Below the pieces are notes generated by a model. It saw only the letters and a program-made list of their open reading frames with translations, was not told where the DNA came from and did not search any database. The position numbers and the translations under genes were made by a program. 64,000 nucleotides of DNA. It comes from Planomicrobium stackebrandtii (GTDB lineage: Bacteria > Bacillota > Bacilli > Bacillales_A > Planococcaceae). Within the stretch, counting starts at the first letter, position 1. Every line of letters starts with the position of its first letter. Location: NCBI RefSeq assembly GCF_030814955.1, contig NZ_JAUSWB010000002.1:1-64000 (forward strand), read 5' to 3'. Shown piece by piece: positions 43,878 to 51,982 of this stretch.

Positions 43878-43902
43878 ATTCCCTGTGAATTGAATCATAA
43901 AC
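43878..43902 (-). promoter_or_regulatory. SigmaB-like promoter of the DUF1538/PII operon
   Basis: On the minus strand GTTTAT (43902-43897), a 13-nt spacer and GGGAAT (43883-43878), 36 nt before the ATG. It would tie the operon to general stress. Confidence 0.5.
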
Positions 43903-43916
43903 TTTTGCTTTCTTAT

Positions 43917-43960
43917 TAAAAAAAGGGCATTTGCGCACTCTTTCGAGTGGCAATGCCCTG
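43917..43960 (-). terminator. Terminator of the mrp operon
   Basis: On the minus strand AGGGCATT...AATGCCCT with an inner CACTC/GAGTG hairpin is followed by TTTTTT. Confidence 0.85.
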
Positions 43961-44003
43961 TAAGTTCTGAATTTATAAAGTATGCAGTAAAGTGCGTCGC
44001 AAA

Positions 44004-44369
44004 TCATACATCCTTTTTATTTCTTAATATATCTTCAAGTGCATCCTCTGTAGAAGAATCAGCCAGTTTAACATTTGAACGGTAAGCGGCTCGAGTAATG
44101 AGGTGGCCCGAGACAGGAGCTGTTAAAAAGACGAATGTTATGCCCAATAACAGCCTGACGCTGATGAAATTTTCGGATGCCCAGAAATAGATGAAGGTAC
44201 CTAATAAGGACAGCAACACCGCTAATGTCGAGCTTTTGGTGGCGGCATGCGAACGGGTATAGACATCCGGCAGACGAAGAATTCCGATTGCGCTGATTAC
44301 AGCCATGATGCTGCCGATCAAAATCAGAAAAACACCGAAATATTCACCGATCGTGTTTATGCTCAACAA
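44004..44369 (-). CDS. mrpG: Na+/H+ antiporter subunit MrpG
   Basis: 121 aa, three membrane segments. GSIMAVISAIGILRLPDVYTRSHAATKSST is split here as ILRLPDVYTRSHAATKSS, the MrpG/PhaG signature near residue 25. I chose the first of two TTG codons at 44369, 5 nt after AAAGGGG; it overlaps the end of mrpF. The longer frame to 44432 lies inside mrpF. Last gene of the operon; the Mrp complex exports Na+ in exchange for H+. Confidence 0.88.
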   Translation of the reverse strand: MLSINTIGEYFGVFLILIGSIMAVISAIGILRLPDVYTRSHAATKSSTLAVLLSLLGTFIYFWASENFISVRLLLGITFVFLTAPVSGHLITRAAYRSNVKLADSSTEDALEDILRNKKDV

Positions 44370-44628
44370 TATCGCCCCTTTCCACAAAACGTGCCAATGC
44401 AAGGGTACTGATAAATGCCAGAATACCAACAATCAGGATGACTTCGAGAAATGCATGTGTGCTGAGAACAACCGAAAATACGGCCACTCCTGAGATTAAA
44501 TTGACGCCGATCATGTCGAGCGCGACTACGCGATCCGGCATCGATGGCCCACGGATGATCCGGTAAAGCGCCAGGATAATAGCCAGGATGAAAAGGGATA
44601 GGGCGATGGTCAATATCGTATCGATCAA
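44344..44628 (-). CDS. mrpF: Na+/H+ antiporter subunit MrpF
   Basis: 94 aa with three membrane segments; RIIRGPSMPDRVVALDMIGV near residue 23 is the MrpF signature and carries the conserved Asp. TTG start overlapping the mrpE stop (TTGA). It overlaps mrpG by 26 nt, so all downstream subunits are translationally linked. Confidence 0.93.
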   Translation of the reverse strand: MIDTILTIALSLFILAIILALYRIIRGPSMPDRVVALDMIGVNLISGVAVFSVVLSTHAFLEVILIVGILAFISTLALARFVERGDIVEHKHDR

Positions 44629-45116
44629 TTTCTCGTCACCTCCATAATTGCTTTTTCAAAAACCTTGATGGATTTTAAAACAGAATCACGTGAACTTTCC
44701 ACATCCATCGCGTGTATATAGAATGTTTTCCCATCCGGAGACACTTCCATTACGACCGAGCCCGGAGTCAAAGTCAGCAGGAGGGCGAGTGTGGTCAATT
44801 CATAATCACCTTCCATGCTGTGCTCGTAAGTAAAGATTCCGGGTTTTATTTTCAGCCTGGGACTAAGAATCTGTTTCATGATCAACAAACTGGATTGGGA
44901 AAGTTCCGAAACGAAAATAAACAGCAGTTTAATGGTGGAGTAAACCCGCAATAAGTAAAACTTCGTTCCAAAGAAACGATGCATAAGGAAAAGGATCCCG
45001 ATGCCGATCAAATAGCCGGTCAGAAAAGTTGTGATATAAAAAGCGTCTTCATCCATCAACAATGTCCAAAGAAAGGCAATAGTAATGTTTAATAAGAACT
45101 GAGCCGGCATTTTCAT
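44625..45116 (-). CDS. mrpE: Na+/H+ antiporter subunit MrpE
   Basis: 163 aa. Two to three N-terminal membrane segments (FLLNITIAFLWTLLMDED) and a soluble C-terminal half with LLTLTPGSVVMEVSPDGKTF near 113, typical of MrpE. GAAAGGAGTGA precedes the ATG. It lies 25 nt after mrpD. Confidence 0.93.
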   Translation of the reverse strand: MKMPAQFLLNITIAFLWTLLMDEDAFYITTFLTGYLIGIGILFLMHRFFGTKFYLLRVYSTIKLLFIFVSELSQSSLLIMKQILSPRLKIKPGIFTYEHSMEGDYELTTLALLLTLTPGSVVMEVSPDGKTFYIHAMDVESSRDSVLKSIKVFEKAIMEVTRN

Positions 45117-45141
45117 TCACTCCTTTCAATAGAAAATGGAT

Positions 45142-46629
45142 TTACTGGATGATGCCTAAAACAGCATTGATATAAGTACTTGGATTCAGTAATGTTTCAG
45201 CAGCATCTGTAACGTAAAGAGACAAACCTTCAACGCCTAAGCCGATGCCGATGGTCAGGACTACGAGCGCTAAACAAGGCAGCAATACACCTCTGCGCAA
45301 TGGCAGTTGTTCTTCTTTGCTGACAATTGTTTCGCCCCAGAAGCAGTTTTTAAAGATACGAAGCAGTGAGTAAAGGACAAAAATGCTGGATAACAGCGCC
45401 AGCGCCAGTAACACGTAAGATCCGCTGTCGATTGCGGCACTTGAGATCAAAACTTTGCCAATAAAACCGCTGAGTGGTGGAATGCCGGCAAGTGACAGCA
45501 TCGCTATGAAGAAAGACCATCCAAGCAGCGGATAGTTTTTCATAAGTCCGCTCATGCCCGCCATTTTTGAAGAACCGCTTAACGTAATCATCGTACCAAC
45601 AAGCAGAAACAGCAGTGCTTTGGCAACCATATCGTGAATTAAGTAGTAGATGGATCCTTCAATTGCCTCAGGAGTGGCAATTGCCAGCCCGACAAGCATG
45701 AATCCAACCGCAATGACAACATTATAGGCCGCAATGCTGCGTATATCATTAAAGGCAATCGCGCCTAAACTGCCGCCGATCAAGGTCAAGCCGGCCATGA
45801 TGCCGATGATGGTATGGGTGATTTCAGGCTGATGGTAAAAGATCAATGAAAAAATGCGGAACAGGGCATATACTCCGACTTTGGTCAATAATGCTCCAAA
45901 CAGAGCAGAGGTGACGATGGGCGGTGAACTATAAGATCCGGGAAGCCAGAAGTAAAGAAGCAATCCCGCCTTCAAACTGAAAACAACCAAAAAGACGAGG
46001 CTGATAGTTGTCAGGAGTGGGGTTTGGCCCACTTCTGCAACCCGTTCTGCCGCATGGGCCATATTCAATGTACCAAGGGTTCCATAAAGATAAGCCAGGG
46101 CTACCAGGAAAAACCAGGAAGAAACGATATTGATGGACACGTACTTGATAGCCTCGCGCAGCTGGCGTTTGGAATTCCCCAAAGTCAGCAATACATAGGA
46201 AGACAGCAGCATTACTTCGAAACAAACAAACAAATTAAACAAGTCGCCAGTTAAAAATGATCCGTTGACGCCGGCTGCCAGAAACAGCACGGTCGGATAA
46301 AAATACATGGTCTGTAATTCTTTACTGGTGGAGATCAGCGCATAGCTTAAGCAGACGGCTGTCACGATGCTGGCGGTCAGCACCAGCAGAACGGAAAAAG
46401 AGTCTGCAACGAACAAAATGCCGAAAGGCGGTTCCCAGCCTCCGAAATCTAAACGTAAAATTCCATCGGCCTGTACTGTATGCAAAAGATAGATTGAAGT
46501 GCCAGCCGTCACCACCATGGCGGCAATGCTGATCCAGGCCTGGATACGGCCATAGGTCCGGAGGAAAATCAGCAATACCCCGACGACAATCGGGAGCAGC
46601 ATAGGGAGGACTAAAATATTATTCATCAT
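45142..46629 (-). CDS. mrpD: Na+/H+ antiporter subunit MrpD
   Basis: 495 aa, about 14 membrane segments, homologous to complex I NuoM/NuoN. The proton-path Glu is in CFEVMLLSSYVLLT near residue 135 and the Lys in SLKAGLLLYFWLPGSYSSPP near 218. The IHDMVAKALLFLLVG segment near 330 is conserved. It starts inside the end of mrpC (11-nt overlap), so translation is coupled. Confidence 0.95.
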   Translation of the reverse strand: MMNNILVLPMLLPIVVGVLLIFLRTYGRIQAWISIAAMVVTAGTSIYLLHTVQADGILRLDFGGWEPPFGILFVADSFSVLLVLTASIVTAVCLSYALISTSKELQTMYFYPTVLFLAAGVNGSFLTGDLFNLFVCFEVMLLSSYVLLTLGNSKRQLREAIKYVSINIVSSWFFLVALAYLYGTLGTLNMAHAAERVAEVGQTPLLTTISLVFLVVFSLKAGLLLYFWLPGSYSSPPIVTSALFGALLTKVGVYALFRIFSLIFYHQPEITHTIIGIMAGLTLIGGSLGAIAFNDIRSIAAYNVVIAVGFMLVGLAIATPEAIEGSIYYLIHDMVAKALLFLLVGTMITLSGSSKMAGMSGLMKNYPLLGWSFFIAMLSLAGIPPLSGFIGKVLISSAAIDSGSYVLLALALLSSIFVLYSLLRIFKNCFWGETIVSKEEQLPLRRGVLLPCLALVVLTIGIGLGVEGLSLYVTDAAETLLNPSTYINAVLGIIQ

Positions 46630-46957
46630 CAGAACCTCGCATTGCGCCTAAATTATCCGTTTCCAATTCCTGATAGGCACGGTAAGCCAGCACAAGAATA
46701 AAGGCTGTAACAGCAAAACTGATAACAATGGCAGTTAAGATCAATGCCTGGGGCAGGGCATCCACGTAAATTTCAGCTTCTTCACCGAGCAGTGGGACCG
46801 TACCCTGTTTCAATCCGCCCATTGCCAGAATCAGCAAATGGACAGCATGGGACAAAATAGCGGTCCCCAATATGACGCGCACTACATTTTTTGATAATAC
46901 AAGATAGATGGCGACCGTGGTAAGGACGCCGACCAAAATAATGATCAATGATTCCAC
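46619..46957 (-). CDS. mrpC: Na+/H+ antiporter subunit MrpC
   Basis: 112 aa, three membrane segments, NuoK homologue. VVRVILGTAILSHAVHLLIL near residue 25 and LPQALILTAIVISFAVTAF near 68 are the conserved helices. Spaced 3 nt from mrpB. Confidence 0.95.
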   Translation of the reverse strand: MESLIIILVGVLTTVAIYLVLSKNVVRVILGTAILSHAVHLLILAMGGLKQGTVPLLGEEAEIYVDALPQALILTAIVISFAVTAFILVLAYRAYQELETDNLGAMRGSDDE

Positions 46958-46960
46958 AGG

Positions 46961-47383
46961 CTACTCATCCTCACTTATGCTAAGAATTATATTCACGACA
47001 ACACCAACGACGGTCAATGCAATGCCGGCTTCAAATACGGTGACAGTGGCCAGCTCTGTTTTTCCAAAAATGGGCAAATTGAAATAGCCGAAGCTTTGCG
47101 CTAAAAACGCACCGCCAAAAAACATCGGTGCTATTCCGCTTAGCATGGCTAATAGCACACCAAACGCGGATAACTTTTTAAAATCAATCGGCAATGCATC
47201 ACTGACAGTTTCAGAATCGTAGGATAAAAACATCAGCACAAAAGCCGAAGCAATTACCAATCCTCCGATAAATCCCCCGCCTGGCTGATTGTGTCCGGAA
47301 AGGAACAGGTAGATGCCGAAAGTTAAAATAATCAAGACGGCGCCTTTCGATACGGTTTTTAAAATCACATCATTAATGTTCAT
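46961..47383 (-). CDS. mrpB: Na+/H+ antiporter subunit MrpB
   Basis: 140 aa, four membrane segments. SGHNQPGGGFIGGLVIASAF near residue 30 is the MrpB signature. I chose the ATG at 47383 (MNINDVIL); the frame upstream overlaps mrpA more than needed. It overlaps the end of mrpA by 11 nt. Confidence 0.94.
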   Translation of the reverse strand: MNINDVILKTVSKGAVLIILTFGIYLFLSGHNQPGGGFIGGLVIASAFVLMFLSYDSETVSDALPIDFKKLSAFGVLLAMLSGIAPMFFGGAFLAQSFGYFNLPIFGKTELATVTVFEAGIALTVVGVVVNIILSISEDE

Positions 47384-49772
47384 CTTTTCCCGGCCCCTTT
47401 CCATGTTTTAAACGGATTAATGTATAGACGCCAAGTCCGGCAATAAACAGAACCAGTGATTCCAGCATGGTATCAAAAGCACGGAAATCCCCGAGAATGG
47501 CATTGACAATATTGTCTCCACCGGCCAGCTCATAGGAATCTTCGAAATAGCCTGAAATGCTTTCGAACAATCTTCCGCTGTTGACTGTCAAGCCGATCAG
47601 CGTGACTATAACCCCAGCAGCGATTGCGATAACTGCATTTCGGATTTTAATGCGTTTAGAAGAATCTTCCGTCTTCCACTCCGGCAAAAAGTTGAAGCAC
47701 AAAAGAAATAGAACAGTGGTAACTGTTTCGATGACCAATTGTGTCAACGCCAGATCGGGTGCCCGGAAAAGCACGAAGAATATAGCGATGGAAAAACCAA
47801 GCACACCATTCAGTAGAATAGCTGTAAGACGGGACTTAGCGAAGGGAATACTGATGGCCGCAATCGCCATCACGGCTATCAGCATGCCTTCATAAGTCGT
47901 GATGGGCGAATCGGCTGTCAGATCAATTGACAAAGCCCCCGTAGAAATCAGTGCGCCGCCAGCCGCTGCAATGAAGAAAACAAAGATATAGGCAAAATAC
48001 GCTGGCAAATGGCCGGTCATATAATGTGTAGTGATCCAATTTGCTGCTCTTTTCAAATCCTGAAGTAAAGAATTATATAGGACAGTGAAATTCCATCCAG
48101 CGGGTTGAATAAGGTAAATTTTGTACCAGCTGCGGAAAGTAAGAAAAAGAAGCGTCCCAACTACAATAATTCCTAAGGTCATAAATAATTCAGTATTGAA
48201 GCCATGCCATGCGGAAATGTGCGGGGCAGCTCCAGAAATTCCCGGAATGATGCCATGCAAGGCCGGTTTCAGTAAATGGTCGCCCAGCAGATTAGGGGCA
48301 AAAAACAAACCGACAATCAGTACGCATAGGATAGCTGGAGAAATAAGCATGCCGATAGAAGGTTCTACGGGCTTTCTATCCAATTTTTTCAACTGAGGAG
48401 CACCAAAAAAAGTACGGAATACAAAAATCATGCAGTAAACGAAAGTGAAAACGGATGCTGTCCAGGCAATGATCGGAATTAACAACCCCCAAGTAGAAAC
48501 TCCAAAAATTGGAAGGCTAACCGCATTGACAGAAGCTGTGAAAAACATTTCTTTGCTCAAAAAGCCGTTGAGCAGCGGAAGGCCCGCCATTGAAAAGCTG
48601 CCGATGACAGCGAAGGTAAACGTAATCGGCAGAAATGCCATAAGACCGCCGAGACGCCGTATATCACGCGTCCCCACCTGGTGATCGACGATGCCGACTA
48701 CCATGAAAAGTGCACCCTTGAATGTAGAGTGGTTGACCATATGGAACAAAGCCGCAAATATGGCTAAGCCGTATAGCGCACCTTGTTCTCCATCTCCGAA
48801 ATGCAGTGCTGCTGAACCAAGGCCGAGCAAACTCATGATCAGGCCCAGTTGGCTGATGGTTGAATAAGCGAGCAGAGCCTTTAGGTCAGTCTGGCGAACG
48901 GCACAGAATGCCCCCCAAAACAAAGTAATAAGACCGACAATTGTGATTGTCCAGAACCATTCGGCTGTCCCCCCGAAAATTGGTGTGAACCGGGCCACCA
49001 GGTAGAGGCCCGCTTTAACCATTGTGGCAGAATGCAGATAGGCGCTGACAGGAGTCGGTGCTTCCATTGCATCCGGCAGCCAGATATGGAAAGGGAATTG
49101 CGCTGATTTTGTAAAGGCACCTAGCAGCACCAGGAACATCGCCGGGTAAAACAATGCGTGATCTGTATATTGGCCGACAACAGCGGCGGTTTCCCGAATG
49201 CTGAAAGTGCCAGTCATGGAATGCAGCATCAAGAATCCAGCAAGCATACCGAATCCGCCGAATACAGTAATCAATAATGACTTTTGAGCACCATAACGTG
49301 AATTTTTACGATGATACCAGAAAGCGATCAACAGGAACGAAGAAATACTGGTCAATTCCCAGAAGACGTATAAAACAAGGAGATTGTCAGATAAGACGAC
49401 GCCGAGCATAGCACCCATAAACAACAGCAGGTAGGCATAAAAATGCGGAAAGGAATCGGATGATGATAAATAGTAGATGGAGTAGAGAACTACCAGGCTT
49501 CCCATGCCGGTAATCAGCAACGCCATAATCAAACTGAGGCCATCAAGATAAACTGTAAAGTTAATGCCAATTGAAGGAATCCAATTGACTGCCTGGATCA
49601 GGGTTTCACCATTAGAGATAGCGGGGATTTGCATGATGAAAATTAGGAACAGGGCGAGCGGGACCAACAGCACGAACCAGCCAATATGAAAGGCTCCAAT
49701 TCGTTTATGTATGAGCGGAATGAGGGCGGTGGCGATAAACGGGATTAAAATAGCTAAAATCAATAGATACAC
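47373..49772 (-). CDS. mrpA: Na+/H+ antiporter subunit MrpA
   Basis: 799 aa, about 20-21 membrane segments. The NuoL-like part has VLYVFWELTSISSFLLIAFW near residue 135 (key Glu) and GAFTKSAQFPFHIWLPDAM near 220 (Lys). The Mrp-specific C-terminal MbhD/MbhE-like part has LFRAPDLALTQLVIETVTT near 655. A GTG start at 49772 follows AGGAGG. First gene of the seven-gene mrpABCDEFG operon, which lets the cell expel Na+ and keep a neutral cytoplasm in alkaline or salty surroundings. Confidence 0.96.
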   Translation of the reverse strand: MYLLILAILIPFIATALIPLIHKRIGAFHIGWFVLLVPLALFLIFIMQIPAISNGETLIQAVNWIPSIGINFTVYLDGLSLIMALLITGMGSLVVLYSIYYLSSSDSFPHFYAYLLLFMGAMLGVVLSDNLLVLYVFWELTSISSFLLIAFWYHRKNSRYGAQKSLLITVFGGFGMLAGFLMLHSMTGTFSIRETAAVVGQYTDHALFYPAMFLVLLGAFTKSAQFPFHIWLPDAMEAPTPVSAYLHSATMVKAGLYLVARFTPIFGGTAEWFWTITIVGLITLFWGAFCAVRQTDLKALLAYSTISQLGLIMSLLGLGSAALHFGDGEQGALYGLAIFAALFHMVNHSTFKGALFMVVGIVDHQVGTRDIRRLGGLMAFLPITFTFAVIGSFSMAGLPLLNGFLSKEMFFTASVNAVSLPIFGVSTWGLLIPIIAWTASVFTFVYCMIFVFRTFFGAPQLKKLDRKPVEPSIGMLISPAILCVLIVGLFFAPNLLGDHLLKPALHGIIPGISGAAPHISAWHGFNTELFMTLGIIVVGTLLFLTFRSWYKIYLIQPAGWNFTVLYNSLLQDLKRAANWITTHYMTGHLPAYFAYIFVFFIAAAGGALISTGALSIDLTADSPITTYEGMLIAVMAIAAISIPFAKSRLTAILLNGVLGFSIAIFFVLFRAPDLALTQLVIETVTTVLFLLCFNFLPEWKTEDSSKRIKIRNAVIAIAAGVIVTLIGLTVNSGRLFESISGYFEDSYELAGGDNIVNAILGDFRAFDTMLESLVLFIAGLGVYTLIRLKHGKGPGKDEH

Positions 49773-50008
49773 AGCAGAACCTCCTGTATTGGATTAGAAA
49801 AGCAATTGTGAATGGAAAAAACGGAGAGTGGGTATATAATAAGGGAAATGGGTTTCGTTTTTCCTGCAATATGATATGATAAGGGCTCGTAAAGCAACCA
49901 ATACAAATTATACAGGAAAATCAAGTGCTTTTCATGCGTCAGCCCACGCTGAGACGAAAAGTCCGGGAATTCTTACTGAATAGAAAACATGAAAGTAAAT
50001 GAAAACCC
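49773..50008. other. Intergenic region with a composite hairpin
   Basis: Between divergent mrpA and the USP gene. At 49928-49961 CTTTTC and GTCAGC pair with GCTGAG-AC and GAAAAG, with the CCAC loop in the middle; there is no T-run, so it is not a normal terminator. No known riboswitch core was recognised. The mrpA promoter could not be fixed. Confidence 0.4.
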
Positions 50009-50037
50009 TTGATTTTCTATAATGGAAGAAGTATAAT
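50009..50037 (+). promoter_or_regulatory. SigmaA promoter of the USP gene
   Basis: TTGATT at 50009-50014, a 17-nt spacer and TATAAT at 50032-50037, 53 nt before the ATG. Confidence 0.7.
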
Positions 50038-50090
50038 TTCATAGTTTTGAATGTCAGGATATGAATTATATTACAGGGGGGTGAACATAA

Positions 50091-50780
50091 ATGAAAAAGA
50101 TTAGAGGACGAATGGATGAAAGCATCCTGGTATGTGTTTTTTACGGGCCGAATGGTGAGCGGTTGATCAATCGGGGTAATAAACTCGCTACCATGTTGGA
50201 TTGTCCATTGTATATTTTAACGGTGGATCAGAAGTCCGTTGGTGAGTTTGATGCTGAAAAAGCAGCCTATATTGAACGGTGGAGAGAACTTGCAGAAGAA
50301 TATGAAGCCGAAGAGTTTATTGTTCGTGACAATGAAAAGCGCCCCTCTGCAAAAGTGATTGCGGAAGTGTCTCATGAATTTAATATCACACAAATTATTA
50401 TTGGGCAGACTGCAAGAAGCAGATGGGAAGAAATTACCAAAGGGTCATTCCTAAATATGCTGCTGCGCGAAATTCCATTAGTGGATCTTCACGTCGTTTC
50501 ACTGGCACGCACGGTGAAAGGCGTTGAAGGGGACGAGTTTGAAAAAGGTGTACGCTGTTATTTGGTGAAAGATGAAGACAGCTATAAAATCAACTTTACC
50601 CAATCGAAAAACTGCCAGCTTGAAGGGATTTTCTTTAAAGAAATCGGCACTGACTTTGACAATGGCATCTTTAAGTTCATGCAGGACAATAAAGTTTATC
50701 AAGTTGAAGTGACGGAAGACCGGATTGACTTGCCTGAAATTATAGATGAGTGTTTAGGGAAAGAATTAGTGAAAAAATAA
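50091..50780 (+). CDS. Universal-stress-protein domain protein, KdpD-sensor-like
   Basis: 229 aa. The first ~140 residues resemble the USP domain found in KdpD (ESILVCVFYGPNGERLINRG, PLYILTVD, then IIIGQTARSRWEEITKGSFL and LHVVSLA). The G-x2-G-x9-G(S/T) nucleotide motif is only partly kept. A C-terminal ~85-residue part is unrecognised. No kinase domain follows, so it is a free-standing USP. CAGGGGGGTGA precedes the ATG. Potassium or c-di-AMP sensing is a guess from KdpD. Confidence 0.7.
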   Translation: MKKIRGRMDESILVCVFYGPNGERLINRGNKLATMLDCPLYILTVDQKSVGEFDAEKAAYIERWRELAEEYEAEEFIVRDNEKRPSAKVIAEVSHEFNITQIIIGQTARSRWEEITKGSFLNMLLREIPLVDLHVVSLARTVKGVEGDEFEKGVRCYLVKDEDSYKINFTQSKNCQLEGIFFKEIGTDFDNGIFKFMQDNKVYQVEVTEDRIDLPEIIDECLGKELVKK

Positions 50781-50790
50781 GTATCAACAT

Positions 50791-50826
50791 CAAAAGGCTG
50801 CCTCGCCATCGATGCAGCCTTTTGTT
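50791..50826 (+). terminator. Rho-independent terminator
   Basis: AAAAGGCTGC and GCAGCCTTTT pair around a 12-nt loop just after the USP gene. Confidence 0.8.
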
Positions 50827-50851
50827 GATTCAGGAGGCGAATCGGGAAGTC

Positions 50852-51493
50852 ATGAAGAAAGCCAAAAGGTTGGAGCCGCTAATCCCAAAAGAACTGGAAA
50901 CGCAGTCTTTTATTGAGGCGATAGATGATAATTACATAAGCAATTGCAAAATTTCGCAGGAAACCATTGATTTTAGCACGGCAGAAGCCCTTCATATTGA
51001 TAAGGTAATTTTTGAAAACGTTAATTTTCTTGAAACGGTTTGGCCGCGTTCCGAATTTGTCGATGTGATTTTTTTGAATTGCGATCTATCTAATGCGGAC
51101 TTGAGCCGCACCGTATTTCATCGGACGGAATTCCGCAATTCCAAATTGCTTGGCACTAATTTTGCCGAGGCAGGAATTCGGCACACTCTGTTTGATGAAT
51201 GTGTCATGAATTATGCAACTTTCGGTTTTTCTTTATGCAACACGGTTAGTTTTGTTTCTTCTTCTCTACGTTTTGCAGACTTTTACCAGATGGAACTGAA
51301 GACCAGTGAATTTCTGATGTGTGAAATGAATGATATCAATTTCACGGAAACCAGTCTGAAAGGCATCGACTTAAGCACAAATACTTTTGACAGCATCCAA
51401 GTATCCATTGAAAAGCTTCAAGGGTGCAAGGTTTCACCCGATCAAGCAATCGCTTTTGCGCGGCAAATGGGAATGATCGTCGAAAACAACTAG
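50852..51493 (+). CDS. Pentapeptide-repeat protein (Qnr/MfpA-like architecture)
   Basis: 213 aa. From about residue 45 to 180 it follows the A(D/N)LXX-type repeat with central F or L: FENVNFLET, LNCDLSNADLSRTVFHRTEF, KLLGTNFAEAGI, LRFADFYQMEL, DINFTETSLKGIDLS. This gives a right-handed quadrilateral helix. The end KVSPDQAIAFARQMGMIVE resembles the C-terminal cap of Qnr proteins, and the length matches (about 215-220 aa). Gyrase protection is possible but unproven. I chose the ATG at 50852; AGGAGG is 14 nt upstream and GGGAAG 3 nt. Confidence 0.75.
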   Translation: MKKAKRLEPLIPKELETQSFIEAIDDNYISNCKISQETIDFSTAEALHIDKVIFENVNFLETVWPRSEFVDVIFLNCDLSNADLSRTVFHRTEFRNSKLLGTNFAEAGIRHTLFDECVMNYATFGFSLCNTVSFVSSSLRFADFYQMELKTSEFLMCEMNDINFTETSLKGIDLSTNTFDSIQVSIEKLQGCKVSPDQAIAFARQMGMIVENN

Positions 51494-51510
51494 TATTATA
51501 GAAGAAACAT

Positions 51511-51552
51511 GAAAAAATGCCCGACAGTTTCCACTGTCGTGCATTTTTTAAT
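51511..51552 (+). terminator. Rho-independent terminator
   Basis: AAAAAATGCC-c-GACAG pairs with CTGTC-g-GCATTTTTT after the pentapeptide gene. Confidence 0.88.
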
Positions 51553-51579
51553 TAGAGCATATTTTTAGTATGTTTTTGA

Positions 51580-51982
51580 GTTTGAGAGTACACGGGCGCT
51601 TGCGCTTTTCATTGTCCAGACTCCAGCTGCCAGATTCTAGGGTCATAATCCACTCTGGCTATGCGGCTGAAGAAACGCCGCTTCGCCAGAGCGTCTTATG
51701 CCCGTCGAATCTACACGGCAGCTTGCGCTTTTCTTGTTGTCCAGCTCCAGCTGCCAGCCCCTCGAGTCGCTTCAGCCTTACCGTCAATGGCTGAAGGACG
51801 CCATTACCGAAAAGGCTTCCAGCGCTTTTCGGGGCTACACGGCAGCTTCTGCTTTTCTTGTTGTCCAGCTCCAGCGCCCAGATTCTAGGGTCATAAGCCA
51901 CCCCGACTGTGCGGCAAAGAGCGCCGCTTCGTCGATCTGTCTTATGCCGGTTGAATCTACACGGGCGCTTCCGCTTTTCTTG
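51580..51982 (-). repeat. Array E of the stop-codon-associated structured repeat (three units and a truncated start)
   Basis: Minus strand, beginning 3 nt after the POT-gene TAA. Units are about 51982-51860, 51859-51736 and 51735-51614. Arms: GCGCCC (51874-51879)/GGGCGC (51963-51968) with AGATTC/GAATCT; CTGCC/GGCAG with AGCCCC/GGGGCT; CTGCC (51627-51631)/GGCAG (51717-51721) with AGATTC/GAATCT. The linker here is mostly CTGGACAA-CAAGAAAAGC. Another unit start breaks off near 51580. Confidence 0.85.

Noticed and set aside
50852-51493. Assigning a qnr resistance gene symbol
   Set aside because: Pentapeptide repeats and length are similar, but no residue-level evidence of gyrase binding can be seen; the general name is safer.
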